DNA of 64,000 nucleotides from Aureispira sp964404215 (GCA_964404215.1 CAYOJF010000007.1:1-64000); one strand, 5' to 3'. Shown: positions 42,221 through 51,383, numbered from the stretch's first letter. A program made the numbers and translations. Notes: generated by a model not told the origin, from the letters alone.

Positions 42221-43303
42221 CTAAAAAGAAATACTCTTTTTTAATTTTTGGCTGTATTCTACCGTACCCATTATTTCTTTATCAGAGCTATTATCTTGAG
42301 TCAATGCTCGCAACTCTTCATTGGATATTTTCCCCCAATAGTTGGTTCCTACCTGCAATACTTCCAGTTCCTTATCCGAATGGTTGGTAGATACCGCTAT
42401 ATGGTATTTTTTGCAGTTGTGAAAGTTATTCTGTTCTACAATAGATTTGCCTCTATTGTAATAGGAAGCCGATAGAGAAAGGTTAGTGGTATTATTCTTA
42501 AAGTCATTGGATTTGACAAAGAATGAAGAGCGTCTGGTCATCTTGTAAAGTTTGATGGCATTGTCTTCAAAATTAGAAAATTCATTATGGTAGATATTCA
42601 CAATACCCCCACCCAACATCCAAACAACAACTCCTGAGTGACGCCCTTTGCCTGAAAATTTACTGAGTTTGTTATTACTAAATGTGGTCGTTCCTCCCAA
42701 CATGATAGAATTACAATTCGTCATCTCATTGTGCTGAATAGTTGCTAGACTAGTATTTCGAATATTGAAAACACGGTTACAATTGTCAAAACTAGAATAT
42801 CGAACCCAGATTTCTGCCTGTCGTTCTGTTTGCAGAGCGGTATAACAATTGGTTATTTCACAGTTCGTCAACTTCAAATCACACCCCTTTGTCCGAATAA
42901 GTTGAGCAGGACTTTCTCCTGTTCCTTCAAAAACACTGTATTCAAACTGACAACCTTCTTTGGTCTCTGGATCAAAATCATTGCACTCTTTCGTAAAAAC
43001 AAAGCCATTCCAGTCTCCTCCATTGAGTCCACTGAAAGTAATTTTTTGTCGTTTATTGCCTATCGCTATTAAGTTGCCTGCTACTACAATCTTCGTTTCT
43101 TTCGAAAACAAAACTTTGACTCCAGCTTCTATCGTTAGTGTTGCCTCTTTGAATATAGCTAAATCATTCGTAACAATATATGGACTATTGGCTCGAAGCC
43201 ATTGGGCATCTTGCTCGATGTGTTGACTAATATAAGTAGTAGCTTGTACCCAATGGGTACAAGCTACTATCATCAAAATACTAAGTATCGTTCTCAAAAA
43301 CAT
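42221..43303 (-). CDS. Exported right-handed beta-helix protein
   Basis: 360 aa with a signal peptide (LSILMIVACTHWVQA). The body shows parallel beta-helix coils: VEAGVKVLFSKETKIVVAG, GNLIAIGNKRQKITFSG, CQFEYSVFEG, LKLTNCEITNC, IWVRYSSFDNCNRVFNIRNTSLATIQHNEMTNCNS, VVWMLGGGIVNIYHNEFSNFEDNAIKLY, NDFKNNTTNLSL. The N-x-x-x-N ladders are typical of pectate-lyase-like folds. There is no recognisable T9SS domain at the end. Probably a periplasmic or surface protein. Carbohydrate-active function is possible but catalytic residues cannot be assigned. Confidence 0.8.
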   Translation of the reverse strand: MFLRTILSILMIVACTHWVQATTYISQHIEQDAQWLRANSPYIVTNDLAIFKEATLTIEAGVKVLFSKETKIVVAGNLIAIGNKRQKITFSGLNGGDWNGFVFTKECNDFDPETKEGCQFEYSVFEGTGESPAQLIRTKGCDLKLTNCEITNCYTALQTERQAEIWVRYSSFDNCNRVFNIRNTSLATIQHNEMTNCNSIMLGGTTTFSNNKLSKFSGKGRHSGVVVWMLGGGIVNIYHNEFSNFEDNAIKLYKMTRRSSFFVKSNDFKNNTTNLSLSASYYNRGKSIVEQNNFHNCKKYHIAVSTNHSDKELEVLQVGTNYWGKISNEELRALTQDNSSDKEIMGTVEYSQKLKKSISF

Positions 43304-43648
43304 GGTATAATATTATATCAAGCTACTAAATACACTATAAACTAAGATTTCAAATATTTTTAAGCGAGACTTTTTGTACACTTTATCGTTAGGTACTCAC
43401 CTTTGTAGCCCCTACGTCCGTTGGGACAGGCTTAGGCTACAAGTGGTTTTCCGCTAGCGGCACACTCTACTAGATGTTCACTGAACATCTACCTTTCGGT
43501 AGGTTCGTGTGTGTTCCACCTCAAATTGTAGCAAAAATTCTCTGTAAAAATATTCGCTCACTTAATTTACAGTGTACTGAAAATAAGATCATGTTTGAAC
43601 ACAAAATTAAAATTCATAGCTTCTTTTTCCAATTTTAAATTATTCAGA
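43304..43648. other. 345-base spacer with four stacked hairpins
   Basis: No gene seen. TTGTAGCC (43403-43410) pairs with GGCTACAA (43435-43442), with CCT/AGG and GTCC/GGAC inside it. CCGCTAGCGG (43451-43460) is a perfect palindrome. TAGATGTTCA and TGAACATCTA (43471-43491) pair perfectly. CTACC (43489-43493) pairs with GGTAG (43498-43502). The 100-base core is visibly more GC-rich than the rest of the spacer. It could be a structured RNA or a repeat. Confidence 0.45.
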
Positions 43649-44899
43649 TTATTGGAACACAACTTTAGTACCAATAGGTATCATGCGACTATCCTCAAAC
43701 TGAATCTGAACATGATACATACCTGTTCCTATATCTGTTTTAGATAAATTAACCCATGTGTTGTTCAAGCTCATTTGTTGGTGTACTAATCGTCCCATAT
43801 TATCAAAAACTAATACATCATAATTACTTGAAATATTTCCTAATTCCAAAGTAATTTGATCAAAAGAAGGGTTAGGATAAACCAATAATTCTACTGGATC
43901 CAATATTGTCAAAGGTTCTGTTGATAATACACTTGGACACAAAATATTATGTACAAATACCAAAGACGACTCTAAGACGGTGTCTCTCCATACAGCAGCA
44001 CTATCCTGAAAGTAAGAAACATGACCTGTACTATTAGGGATCGTAATCAATTCGGTAGGAACTCCAACAGTAGTTGCCTGAGCATCCATCAAAAAACTAC
44101 CATCTATCTGCATAATTGGTAAGAACCCTACACTGGCAGAACCTCTTGCATAAGGTACGGTGCCATCTGCATCATCATGTACTGAAAATAATGGTGGGTC
44201 ATTGGCATCAATATAAGATCCTTTTCTTAATCCACCTGAAAAATTAATTACTCCCTGTACCTCTGCAGAATATTGTGTATTGGTACTACTGTTTCCAGTC
44301 CAACCACCATTATTCTGAACGGCAGTCATAATAAAAGGCTCTATTGTATCAGTGCTATCTACATAAGCAACATGAGCTGCTGTAATTCCGCCAGCCGAAA
44401 TTCCGCCCGAAAAAATATAATTAGGATCTATTTTGTACAAATTAGTGGTTGCTGCATCTTCTCTCAAATAACGCACGGCCGCTTTCATATCTGAAATCGC
44501 CTTTAGTGTAACATCTGCCATATCTGTAGAATCAGGAAAAGGGAAAAAAGGTCCATCATATAATCTGTAATCAATCGTAACGGCTACATAACCACGCTGA
44601 GCATAAAATTGGCAGAGACTATACATATCTTCTCTTTGTCCTCCTATGAAACTTCCTCCAAATGCCAATACAATAGTAGGGCGTTGTTGAGCAGTATCAT
44701 TCAAGGGTAGAAAAATATCCATTTTCAAATCTTGATTAACTCCTCCAACAGTAGTATTATTACCAAAAGTAATCCCCTTGATGGTATCTACAGCAAAACT
44801 ATCGGTCAAATAACGTGTTCCCGTACAGGTTGGATGTTGAGCTTGTAAAGCAGCAAAACTTGTCATCAAAAAAACTAACGTATAAAGTATTTTTTTCAT
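43649..44899 (-). CDS. Secreted alpha/beta-hydrolase (esterase) with T9SS sorting domain
   Basis: 416 aa, signal peptide 1-20 (VFLMTSFAALQAQ). The catalytic domain is a carboxylesterase of the BD-FAE/Hsl type: PTIVLAFGGSFIGGQ (oxyanion loop, GG in place of HGGG), AVTIDYRLYDGPF, the nucleophile in FSGGISAGGITAAH (G-x-S-x-G), and STGHVSY as the likely His. The C-terminal about 80 residues (LLVYPNPSFDQITLEL ... GTGMYHVQIQFED ... KVVFQ) are a type A T9SS sorting domain, so the protein is secreted to the surface or medium. Substrate unknown. Single gene. Confidence 0.87.
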   Translation of the reverse strand: MKKILYTLVFLMTSFAALQAQHPTCTGTRYLTDSFAVDTIKGITFGNNTTVGGVNQDLKMDIFLPLNDTAQQRPTIVLAFGGSFIGGQREDMYSLCQFYAQRGYVAVTIDYRLYDGPFFPFPDSTDMADVTLKAISDMKAAVRYLREDAATTNLYKIDPNYIFSGGISAGGITAAHVAYVDSTDTIEPFIMTAVQNNGGWTGNSSTNTQYSAEVQGVINFSGGLRKGSYIDANDPPLFSVHDDADGTVPYARGSASVGFLPIMQIDGSFLMDAQATTVGVPTELITIPNSTGHVSYFQDSAAVWRDTVLESSLVFVHNILCPSVLSTEPLTILDPVELLVYPNPSFDQITLELGNISSNYDVLVFDNMGRLVHQQMSLNNTWVNLSKTDIGTGMYHVQIQFEDSRMIPIGTKVVFQ

Positions 44900-45300
44900 A
44901 TTAATATTAAATTATAAGAATGATATTCAATTGGATAATAAATGCTATTATGAACAAGCAAATTTAAACATTATGGTTGACAATAAAAAGAATAAAAGAA
45001 GGCTAGCTCATTATTTTGAGCCCCACATGACTTTTTTAACTAAAAATAAAAAAAACTTCAAAAAAGGAACGCCAATAGGTTGCTCTAAGGTTATAGGTAA
45101 AACATACTTAAAAACGAACTTTAAGCTACAAGTACTGGATTGAGGTTTTAATTTTCAGCCAAACTATTAGAGCATGTTTACGAATAATTTAGTAAAAAAA
45201 CTATTAGGGAAGTTCTTTCAAAATAACAGCATCTTTATCCAAAAGTTGCTTAAATTCTCCCTCTCTTCTATTTACCTAATACTTGAATAATTTTTCAATT
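44900..45300. other. 400-base spacer with one solo repeat end
   Basis: No convincing gene. A 70-codon frame (44931-45143) is basic and asparagine-rich with no known features and is not called. A solo GAGCATGTTT end lies at 45167-45180. Confidence 0.6.
45167..45180 (+). repeat. Solo copy of the GAGCATGTTT repeat end
   Basis: TTAGAGCATGTTTA followed by CGAATAATTTAGTA; TTA precedes GAGCATG as at the MITE at 14577. Similarity to 11370 continues into the following bases. Confidence 0.5.
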
Positions 45301-45876
45301 ATGGCAACCTTGCATCGTCTCAAACAAGGATTCAATATATTATGGTTATCTACAATCATACTTGGAATTGGTTATTCTATTTACTCACCCAATACCTTTA
45401 CAGCCCAAAATATTAGTCTTTTTTTAGAAACATTTGGTGCCTATATTTGGTTGGGGTATATCCTTATTACTTTCTTAAGAGGGTTATTTCTATTTCCAAG
45501 TACTCCCTTTGTTATTGCTGGAGCAATTTTGTTTCCCAAACACTTGTTATTTGTGGGGGTAATATCTATTGTTGGTATTCTTTTTTCAGCAACTTTACTC
45601 TACTTTTTTGCCGAAAAAATGGGTTTCGGGAATTACCTCACACAGAAGTACCCGCACAAAATAGACCGAGTCAAAAAGCGACTCAACACTAAAAAAGGCA
45701 AATGGCTAGTAGCTCTTTGGGCACTATTTCCTCTCGTTCCTACCGACATCATTTGCTATGTAGCTGGATTAGTACAAATGAAATACTACTATATGCTTGG
45801 AGGAATATTTATAGGAGAAGTGTTGTTAGTCAGTATTTATTTATTTCTATTTAGCTATATGGGTTGGTTCCTCTAA
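45301..45876 (+). CDS. VTT (DedA-like/TVP38-TMEM64 family) membrane protein
   Basis: 191 aa from the ATG at 45301; a TTG 18 bases upstream is in frame but dispensable. TM segments at about 16-36, 47-66, 71-97, 139-160 and 168-190. The core FPSTPFVIAGAILFP (F-x-x-x-P) and the downstream RLNTKKGKWLVALWALFPLVPTDIICYVAGL are the VTT/SNARE-associated hallmarks, including the re-entrant P-T-D. Such proteins are phospholipid scramblases or flippases in the inner membrane. The gene converges on the minus-strand MntR gene, overlapping its stop by 4 bases. Confidence 0.85.
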   Translation: MATLHRLKQGFNILWLSTIILGIGYSIYSPNTFTAQNISLFLETFGAYIWLGYILITFLRGLFLFPSTPFVIAGAILFPKHLLFVGVISIVGILFSATLLYFFAEKMGFGNYLTQKYPHKIDRVKKRLNTKKGKWLVALWALFPLVPTDIICYVAGLVQMKYYYMLGGIFIGEVLLVSIYLFLFSYMGWFL

Positions 45877-46526
45877 CAACGTTCTACCAGCAACAACTGA
45901 GCAACCTCCTGGCTCAGCATGATTTCAGCATTTCCCTTATAGCTCACTAATATACTATTGTCAAATGGCTCTCGCTTAAGTACTTCTAGTTCTGTTCCCA
46001 GTGAAATCTGTTTACGATTGAGATAAAGCAAAAGATCTTTAGAACTCTTGCACAAAGAACATACTCGTACAATCGGACCTACCTCTATAGCTGATAACGG
46101 TTCGTAATCCCTCTGGATAACCACTCCATTCTTGTCAGGAATAGGAGAACCATGCGGATCTATAGATGGAAAACCTAATAGTTCATCCATTCTATCAAAG
46201 AACTTGTCTACTTTGAGATGTTCTATTTCTTCTGCTATTTCGTGCACTTCCTCCCAACCAAAATCCATAAACTGTGCTAAAAACATCTCTGTCAAACGAT
46301 GTTTACGAATGATTAATGCCGCTTCTACCCTACCTTTGTCCGTTAATTTCAATGGTTGATATTTTTTATAAATCACCCATTTTTTTTCCTGTAAACTCTT
46401 CACCATACTATTCACAGTAGGCATGCTTACCTCCATTTTTTTGCCAAGGTCAGAAAGTGAAATTTTTTCTCTATTCTGTTCCAAATGATAGATTGCTTTT
46501 AGGTAGTTTTCTTTTGTATGTGTCAT
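45873..46526 (-). CDS. MntR/DtxR family metal-dependent repressor
   Basis: 217 aa. N-terminal winged helix (KENYLKAIYHLEQ, LSDLGKKMEVSMPTVNSMVKSLQEK) and dimerisation domain with metal ligands RKHRLTEMFLAQ, HEIAEEIEHL and GFPSIDPHGSPIP. A C-terminal FeoA/SH3-like domain (EPLSAIEVGPIVRVCSLC...EIMLSQEVAQLLL) completes it. Fe2+- or Mn2+-activated repressor. It is divergent from a TonB receptor gene; the palindrome at 46578-46593 between them is the likely operator for both. A TATATTTG on the minus strand (46547-46554) may be its own promoter box. Confidence 0.92.
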   Translation of the reverse strand: MTHTKENYLKAIYHLEQNREKISLSDLGKKMEVSMPTVNSMVKSLQEKKWVIYKKYQPLKLTDKGRVEAALIIRKHRLTEMFLAQFMDFGWEEVHEIAEEIEHLKVDKFFDRMDELLGFPSIDPHGSPIPDKNGVVIQRDYEPLSAIEVGPIVRVCSLCKSSKDLLLYLNRKQISLGTELEVLKREPFDNSILVSYKGNAEIMLSQEVAQLLLVERC

Positions 46527-46546
46527 GCTTTTGTGTGATTAGAGTG

Positions 46547-46554
46547 CAAATATA
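46547..46554 (-). promoter_or_regulatory. Candidate -7 box of the MntR gene
   Basis: On the minus strand this reads TATATTTG, 20 bases before the ATG. The -33 element is not evident. Confidence 0.35.
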
Positions 46555-46574
46555 CAAAACAACTTTCAAAAACA

Positions 46575-46605
46575 TTTGTTAGACTAATCTAACTTTTTAT
46601 ATTTG
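46575..46605 (+). promoter_or_regulatory. Promoter of the TonB receptor gene with embedded MntR-type operator
   Basis: TTTG (46575-46578) and TATATTTG (46598-46605) are 19 bases apart, the best -33/-7 pair in the window. GTTAGACTAATCTAAC (46578-46593), a 6-4-6 inverted repeat, fills the spacer. This resembles the TTAG...CTAA-type boxes of DtxR/MntR proteins. Binding would block the promoter under metal-replete conditions. Confidence 0.75.
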
Positions 46606-46652
46606 CATTATAAAAGTACTTTTATTTGTACGCTCACAGAAATAAAAATAAA

Positions 46653-48971
46653 ATGACCAAACAACTAACTTTCACTATACTATTTCTACTTTTTACGATC
46701 TATACAGTTTATAGCCAGACAGGTATTATTCAGGGCAAAATCACGAATACTAGTAATACACCTCTTGAGTTTGTAACGCTCCAAATTGACAATACAAACT
46801 TTACTACCACTACAGATATCAATGGCAATTATCGTATAGAAAAGATTCCTGATGGAGACTTCAATTTGTTTGTAAGCTATCTTGGCTACACAGATTTTAA
46901 TTATAACTTTCATATTGATGAGACACATAATCGTCATCAAGTGGATATTATTCTACAGCCTGCTTTATTAGAAACAGAAGAAGTAGTCGTAACAGGAACC
47001 AAAACATTCAAACGACAAACGCAATCTCCAGTCATTGTCAATGTGATTGACAACAGCACCCTGAATGCAGTCCAAGCCTGTAATCTATCTGATGGACTCC
47101 GATTTCAACCAGGACTTCGAGTGGAAACAGACTGCCAGACTTGTAACTACACTCAACTGCGTATGAATGGTTTGGCAGGAGGTTACTCTCAAATATTAAT
47201 CAATGGACGCCCTATTTTTAGTCCCTTGACAGGGCTGTATGGATTAGAACAAGTGCCAACCAATATGATTGATAAAATCGAAGTAGTACGAGGTGGTGGA
47301 TCCGCTCTATATGGCTCTAGTGCTATTGGAGGTACCGTCAATGTTATTACTAAAATTCCTAAGAAAAACACTTTTGATGTCAGCTATACTTACCAAAATA
47401 TTAATGCCCAGTCTTCTGATCATATTTTTAGTGGAAATGGTACTATCGTCAACAAAAATCGTAATGCAGGAGCTTCTTTTTTTATCAATAATAGAAACAG
47501 AATGGCGTACGATCATAATGGAGATAATTTTTCAGAACTATCCTCACTTCGTAATAATGCTCTAGGTACTACCCTATTTTTTATGCCTACTCCTGATCAA
47601 AAACTAGAAGCCAGTCTAAGCTATCTCAACGAATACCGCTATGGGGGGGAACTTACCGACCACCCAGCCCATTTGGCACAACAGTCTGAAGAACGTACAC
47701 ATGATGTATTGATGGGAAGTCTTGATTATCAAATCAACTTCAATCAAAACAAAAGCTCAATCATAGCCTATTTGGCAGGACAGAATACCGATAGAGTACA
47801 TTACACAGGGGTAACACCTGACGATAGTTTGGAATATCAAACACATATTCAAGCTCCGCCCTATGGTACTTCTAGTGTACAAACAGTCCAAGCTGGTGCT
47901 CAATTCAATCATAAATTTGATCGTTTTCTGATTGGAAATAATGTTGTTACAGCAGGTGCTGAATTTACTTACGATAAAGTACTGGATGAAATCGAACCCT
48001 ACAATTACCTTATTGACCAAACTACATCTGTAGCAGGGATGTTTTTGCAGAGTGATTGGCAACTATTACCTAGTCTAACTCTATTGACAGGGCTACGAGC
48101 AGACAAACACAACCTAGTAGATCAGTTTATCTTTAGCCCTAGAGTCTCTTTACTCTATCGCCTCAAAGAAACTACTCAATTTAGAGTAACCTGGGGAACA
48201 GGTTTCCGTGCCCCTCAGGCATTTGACGCCGACTTACACATTGCTTTTGCTGGTGGTGGTATTTCTAGAATTATGCTTGCTCCTGACTTACGCCCCGAAC
48301 GATCCAATAGCTTGAGTGGTTCTGTCAATTTCGACAAAGCAACCACTAAGTATGTGTTTGGATTTACTGTAGAAGGATTCTACACCCATCTGCAAGAAGC
48401 ATTTTATCAATTCCCTCTAGGAGAAGATGCCTTTGGGGAAGTATTCGAAAAAAGAAATGGACAAGGAGCTACTGTAATGGGAGCCACCGTAGAACTTAGA
48501 GCTAACTATAACCGAAAAGTCCAGTTAGAAACAGGTTTTACCTACCAATCCAGTCAGTATGACAGTCCTATCTTATATTCAGATGTATTGTCAAGCCGCC
48601 AAAATTTCCTACGTACCCCTAATCTTTATGGTTTTGCTAATTTACAACTAACTCCATTCAAAAACTTTAGTTCTAATATCAATTTGGTTTATACAGGCAG
48701 CATGGAATTAGTTCATTTAGCAGGAGCCCCTGAACAGCCTGTAGATGCCTTTGTCACTACTCCTGACTTTTTTGAATTGAGCTGGAAAGTTGGTTACACC
48801 TTCCCGATTCAGAACTTAGATCTAGGGATTGAAGTCTTTGGAGGAATTAAGAATATTTTCAATGCTTATCAGAGCGATTTTGATACTGGCAAAAATAGAG
48901 ATAGTAATTATATTTATGGTCCTGCGACTCCTCGCACGTTTTTTGTAGGTCTGCGATTGAAATCTTTATAA
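46653..48971 (+). CDS. TonB-dependent outer-membrane receptor
   Basis: 772 aa from the ATG at 46653. Signal peptide (ILFLLFTIYTVYSQ), then an N-terminal carboxypeptidase-regulatory-like domain (IIQGKITNTSNTPLEFVTLQ...GNYRIEKIPDGDFNLFVSYLGY), a TonB-box-like LETEEVVVTGT, the plug (PVIVNVIDNSTL...LRMNGLAGGYSQILINGRPIFS...IEVVRGGGSALYGSSAIGGTVNVIT), and a long 22-stranded barrel ending RTFFVGLRLKSL. Imports metal chelates or similar. Control by the divergent MntR-type repressor suggests an iron or manganese compound. Followed 14 bases later by an exported protein gene. Confidence 0.93.
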   Translation: MTKQLTFTILFLLFTIYTVYSQTGIIQGKITNTSNTPLEFVTLQIDNTNFTTTTDINGNYRIEKIPDGDFNLFVSYLGYTDFNYNFHIDETHNRHQVDIILQPALLETEEVVVTGTKTFKRQTQSPVIVNVIDNSTLNAVQACNLSDGLRFQPGLRVETDCQTCNYTQLRMNGLAGGYSQILINGRPIFSPLTGLYGLEQVPTNMIDKIEVVRGGGSALYGSSAIGGTVNVITKIPKKNTFDVSYTYQNINAQSSDHIFSGNGTIVNKNRNAGASFFINNRNRMAYDHNGDNFSELSSLRNNALGTTLFFMPTPDQKLEASLSYLNEYRYGGELTDHPAHLAQQSEERTHDVLMGSLDYQINFNQNKSSIIAYLAGQNTDRVHYTGVTPDDSLEYQTHIQAPPYGTSSVQTVQAGAQFNHKFDRFLIGNNVVTAGAEFTYDKVLDEIEPYNYLIDQTTSVAGMFLQSDWQLLPSLTLLTGLRADKHNLVDQFIFSPRVSLLYRLKETTQFRVTWGTGFRAPQAFDADLHIAFAGGGISRIMLAPDLRPERSNSLSGSVNFDKATTKYVFGFTVEGFYTHLQEAFYQFPLGEDAFGEVFEKRNGQGATVMGATVELRANYNRKVQLETGFTYQSSQYDSPILYSDVLSSRQNFLRTPNLYGFANLQLTPFKNFSSNINLVYTGSMELVHLAGAPEQPVDAFVTTPDFFELSWKVGYTFPIQNLDLGIEVFGGIKNIFNAYQSDFDTGKNRDSNYIYGPATPRTFFVGLRLKSL

Positions 48972-48985
48972 ATAGCTCTATTTTT

Positions 48986-50602
48986 ATGAAAAAATATACC
49001 CTTACCTTACTCAGTTTTTTATTTATTGGACATAGTTTTGCCCAAATCGATACCGACCCACTAGACTTGCATTGGATGACTCATTTGAGTCCCAAAAAGT
49101 CAGTCTATATGAGCAAAACCACGCTCTCTGCTACTGATAAAGTTTACAGTATTGGTCAATATCAAAAAACACATGAATTGACAACTACAGGGGCTGTTCA
49201 AACCATTACCCCAAACAAAGATACTCGATATGCTTTTGTACAGCAATTGGATAAAGAAGGGAAATTAATCTGGCGAAAAACCTGTAGTATGTCTACCAAA
49301 AGTCGAAAAGAGGGGCTTTGGTTGACCGATATTGTTACCAATTCGCTAGACCATAGTTATATACTAGGTGCTTTTAGAGGAGAAGTCGTACTAGACCCAA
49401 CCACTAAACAAGTTCAAAACAGCAACGATCAACGCAAATACTTCCTGCAAGTTCGCAATCCCAATGGTGTCCTAATATCAACACAGTTTTTTGCTGAAGA
49501 TCTAAATTTCAGTCCTACAGCACTACAATTAAGCAATAATCAACAATACCTGTATGTGGCCGGTACCATTCGTACAGAGGTCGATGGCAATCGCTCTAGG
49601 CTTCCTTCCCTTCAAAAACGAAGCTTGGATGGGGAAATTATTTGGCAAAAGACACTCCAAAGTGATGAAAAAAAACCAAAGGGAGGAATTGATAAAGTGG
49701 TAATAGATGCGAAGGAAAATATTTACCTTTTGGGCAATTTTAGAGGGCGTTTAGATTTCGATGCCGATCCAAATCAAGAAGCAGTAAAAGAAGGTGATAT
49801 AGGCAGTACAACTTTTGTACTGAAGCTAAACAAAACAGGTCAATTCGAGTGGGTTCATACCTTACCTAATAGCTATGGAAATGAAATCAAACTCACGAAT
49901 AACAATAGTATCTACTGGATAGGTGTCGCTAATGACGATTTGAACACAGAGGACGATACCAAAGAAAATATTCTCCTAAAAGGTACTAGAGATATAGTTT
50001 TGCAACAACTCCACACCAATGATGGTTCTGTCCTTCAAACCAAACTCATTCGTAAGGATGAGGAAGAAGAAGACAAAGACCCAAGCTTGGTTATTGCTGA
50101 TAAACAAACCCTATTTGTAAGTTGGATTACCACCAAATATAAAAGAAAACCCAGTGGGTTGATTGAAGATGCTACTAAATTTACGCAGAGCAGACACCTC
50201 ATTCGATTGAATACTCAACTAGAAGAAAATTGGAGTTTTTCTATTGATGGTGGTACAGAGTACTACACTTATCTACAGCTATTAGGAGCTCCAAACAAAA
50301 AGTATATTTTGTATTATGGTACGGCACAACCTCAGTCTGATTTAGCTCCTGGCAATAGTAGTTTTATTGCTTCTACCACAGAAGCCGTTCATTTTGTAGG
50401 TAAACTAGCTGCTCCACTCAATATGATTCCTGTCAATAGAAATAATACTCAACCTACTTCTACTATTAAACAAGGTAGTAATTTGACTAACAATAACACC
50501 TCTTTAAGTAACCCTACCCCTAATAAGACTAGTACCCCATCCAATAAAAAACCGGTGACTAGATCCAATAATCCACGTAAAAAATATCCTAATAAAAATT
50601 AA
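48986..50602 (+). CDS. Exported hypothetical protein, likely co-expressed with the TonB receptor
   Basis: 538 aa with a signal peptide (LTLLSFLFIGHSFAQ). The body resembles beta-propeller-like repeats of SBBP type (DIVTNSLDHSYILGAF, VVIDAKENIYLLGNF, NNNSIYWIGVAND), each with a D/N-x-x-x-x-Y-x-x-G pattern. The C-terminal about 70 residues are low complexity rich in Asn, Thr, Ser and Pro, ending in a basic tail. No enzyme motif is visible. It lies 14 bases after the receptor and so probably falls under the same metal-regulated promoter. A surface or periplasmic role is likely. Confidence 0.75.
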   Translation: MKKYTLTLLSFLFIGHSFAQIDTDPLDLHWMTHLSPKKSVYMSKTTLSATDKVYSIGQYQKTHELTTTGAVQTITPNKDTRYAFVQQLDKEGKLIWRKTCSMSTKSRKEGLWLTDIVTNSLDHSYILGAFRGEVVLDPTTKQVQNSNDQRKYFLQVRNPNGVLISTQFFAEDLNFSPTALQLSNNQQYLYVAGTIRTEVDGNRSRLPSLQKRSLDGEIIWQKTLQSDEKKPKGGIDKVVIDAKENIYLLGNFRGRLDFDADPNQEAVKEGDIGSTTFVLKLNKTGQFEWVHTLPNSYGNEIKLTNNNSIYWIGVANDDLNTEDDTKENILLKGTRDIVLQQLHTNDGSVLQTKLIRKDEEEEDKDPSLVIADKQTLFVSWITTKYKRKPSGLIEDATKFTQSRHLIRLNTQLEENWSFSIDGGTEYYTYLQLLGAPNKKYILYYGTAQPQSDLAPGNSSFIASTTEAVHFVGKLAAPLNMIPVNRNNTQPTSTIKQGSNLTNNNTSLSNPTPNKTSTPSNKKPVTRSNNPRKKYPNKN

Positions 50603-50606
50603 GTCC

Positions 50607-50984
50607 ATGCAAATTCCAAATTTATACATTGCTCCTAGTGAGCTAGAAGGACGAGGGGTCTACTGTGGTGATAGTATTGAACAAGATAGTGTGATAGAAG
50701 TCTGTCCTTTGGTAATTATTCCAGCTAAAGAAATGCCCTTACTGAAGCAAACTAATTTGTATAATTACTATTTTGAATGGAAAGAAAATGCGGGAGCAAT
50801 TGCATTAGGGTATGGTAGTTTGTACAATCATGCTTATGTCCCTAATGCTCGTTATGTTATTGATGAAGATTTTGATAGCTTAACTGTGATTGCCATCACC
50901 AATATTCCTGCAGGGACTGAAATACGATTCAACTACAATGGTGACATTGATAACCAAACAAAAGTTTGGTTTGATAAAAAATAA
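50607..50984 (+). CDS. Small SET-domain protein
   Basis: 125 aa. SET core: LEGRGVYCGDSIEQDSVIEVCP at the N-terminus, YGSLYNHAYVPNARYV (N-H of the AdoMet/Lys-binding NHS motif), and AGTEIRFNYNGD (the ELTYDY-like motif). These small bacterial SET proteins lack pre- and post-SET regions and may methylate lysines, or may have another role. Four bases after the exported protein gene, so probably in the same unit as the TonB receptor. Confidence 0.82.
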   Translation: MQIPNLYIAPSELEGRGVYCGDSIEQDSVIEVCPLVIIPAKEMPLLKQTNLYNYYFEWKENAGAIALGYGSLYNHAYVPNARYVIDEDFDSLTVIAITNIPAGTEIRFNYNGDIDNQTKVWFDKK

Positions 50985-50985
50985 T

Positions 50986-51367
50986 TAAGTACAAGACAAA
51001 AGATAGTGTTTGAATTTTGTTATACTTAAAAGGAGGTTTTTAAGAGACTTTCAAATGGTTAAAAAAGCTAGAGGTTAGTATAAAGTGTGGGGCATGTTGG
51101 AGGCTGGGTAATACTATCCATTGAAAAAACATAAAATTTTAAGGGGCAAGCAATATTGAGCGTAAAAACTAATGTCAAAGGGCTATAGGTGTATCTTCAA
51201 ACAATAGTTTCCCTCAAAAATTCCCTTAAAATCTGTTTTGAGATGTGATGGTATCCAGCTGGAAACTCTGCCCTAGATTTTGGTTCTTTCATCAATGGAA
51301 AGAACAGAAAAAGATGAAATAAAACCTACCTTTATTTTACCATCAAAAATCTTTTGTCCTGTACTTA
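50986..51367. mobile_element. 382-base non-coding element with 19-base terminal inverted repeats
   Basis: The left end TAAGTACAAGACAAAAGAT (50986-51004) and the right end ATCTTTTGTCCTGTACTTA (51349-51367) are inverted repeats with one mismatch. The interior has stops in every frame and no transposase. It fills nearly all of the 399-base gap between the SET gene and mqnB. No target duplication is obvious. It could be a MITE or an eroded insertion sequence. Confidence 0.55.
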
Positions 51368-51383
51368 GAAAAAATAAACAACT

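Noticed and set aside
43387..43520. Integron attC site
   Set aside because: GTTAGGT (43389-43395) fits the GTTRRRY half, but no matching RYYYAAC is found at the other end, and no gene cassette or integrase is present.
44931..45143. 70-codon open frame on the plus strand
   Set aside because: It is basic and Asn/Lys-rich as expected of AT-rich spacer, has no recognisable domain, and lies in a region that also carries a solo repeat end.
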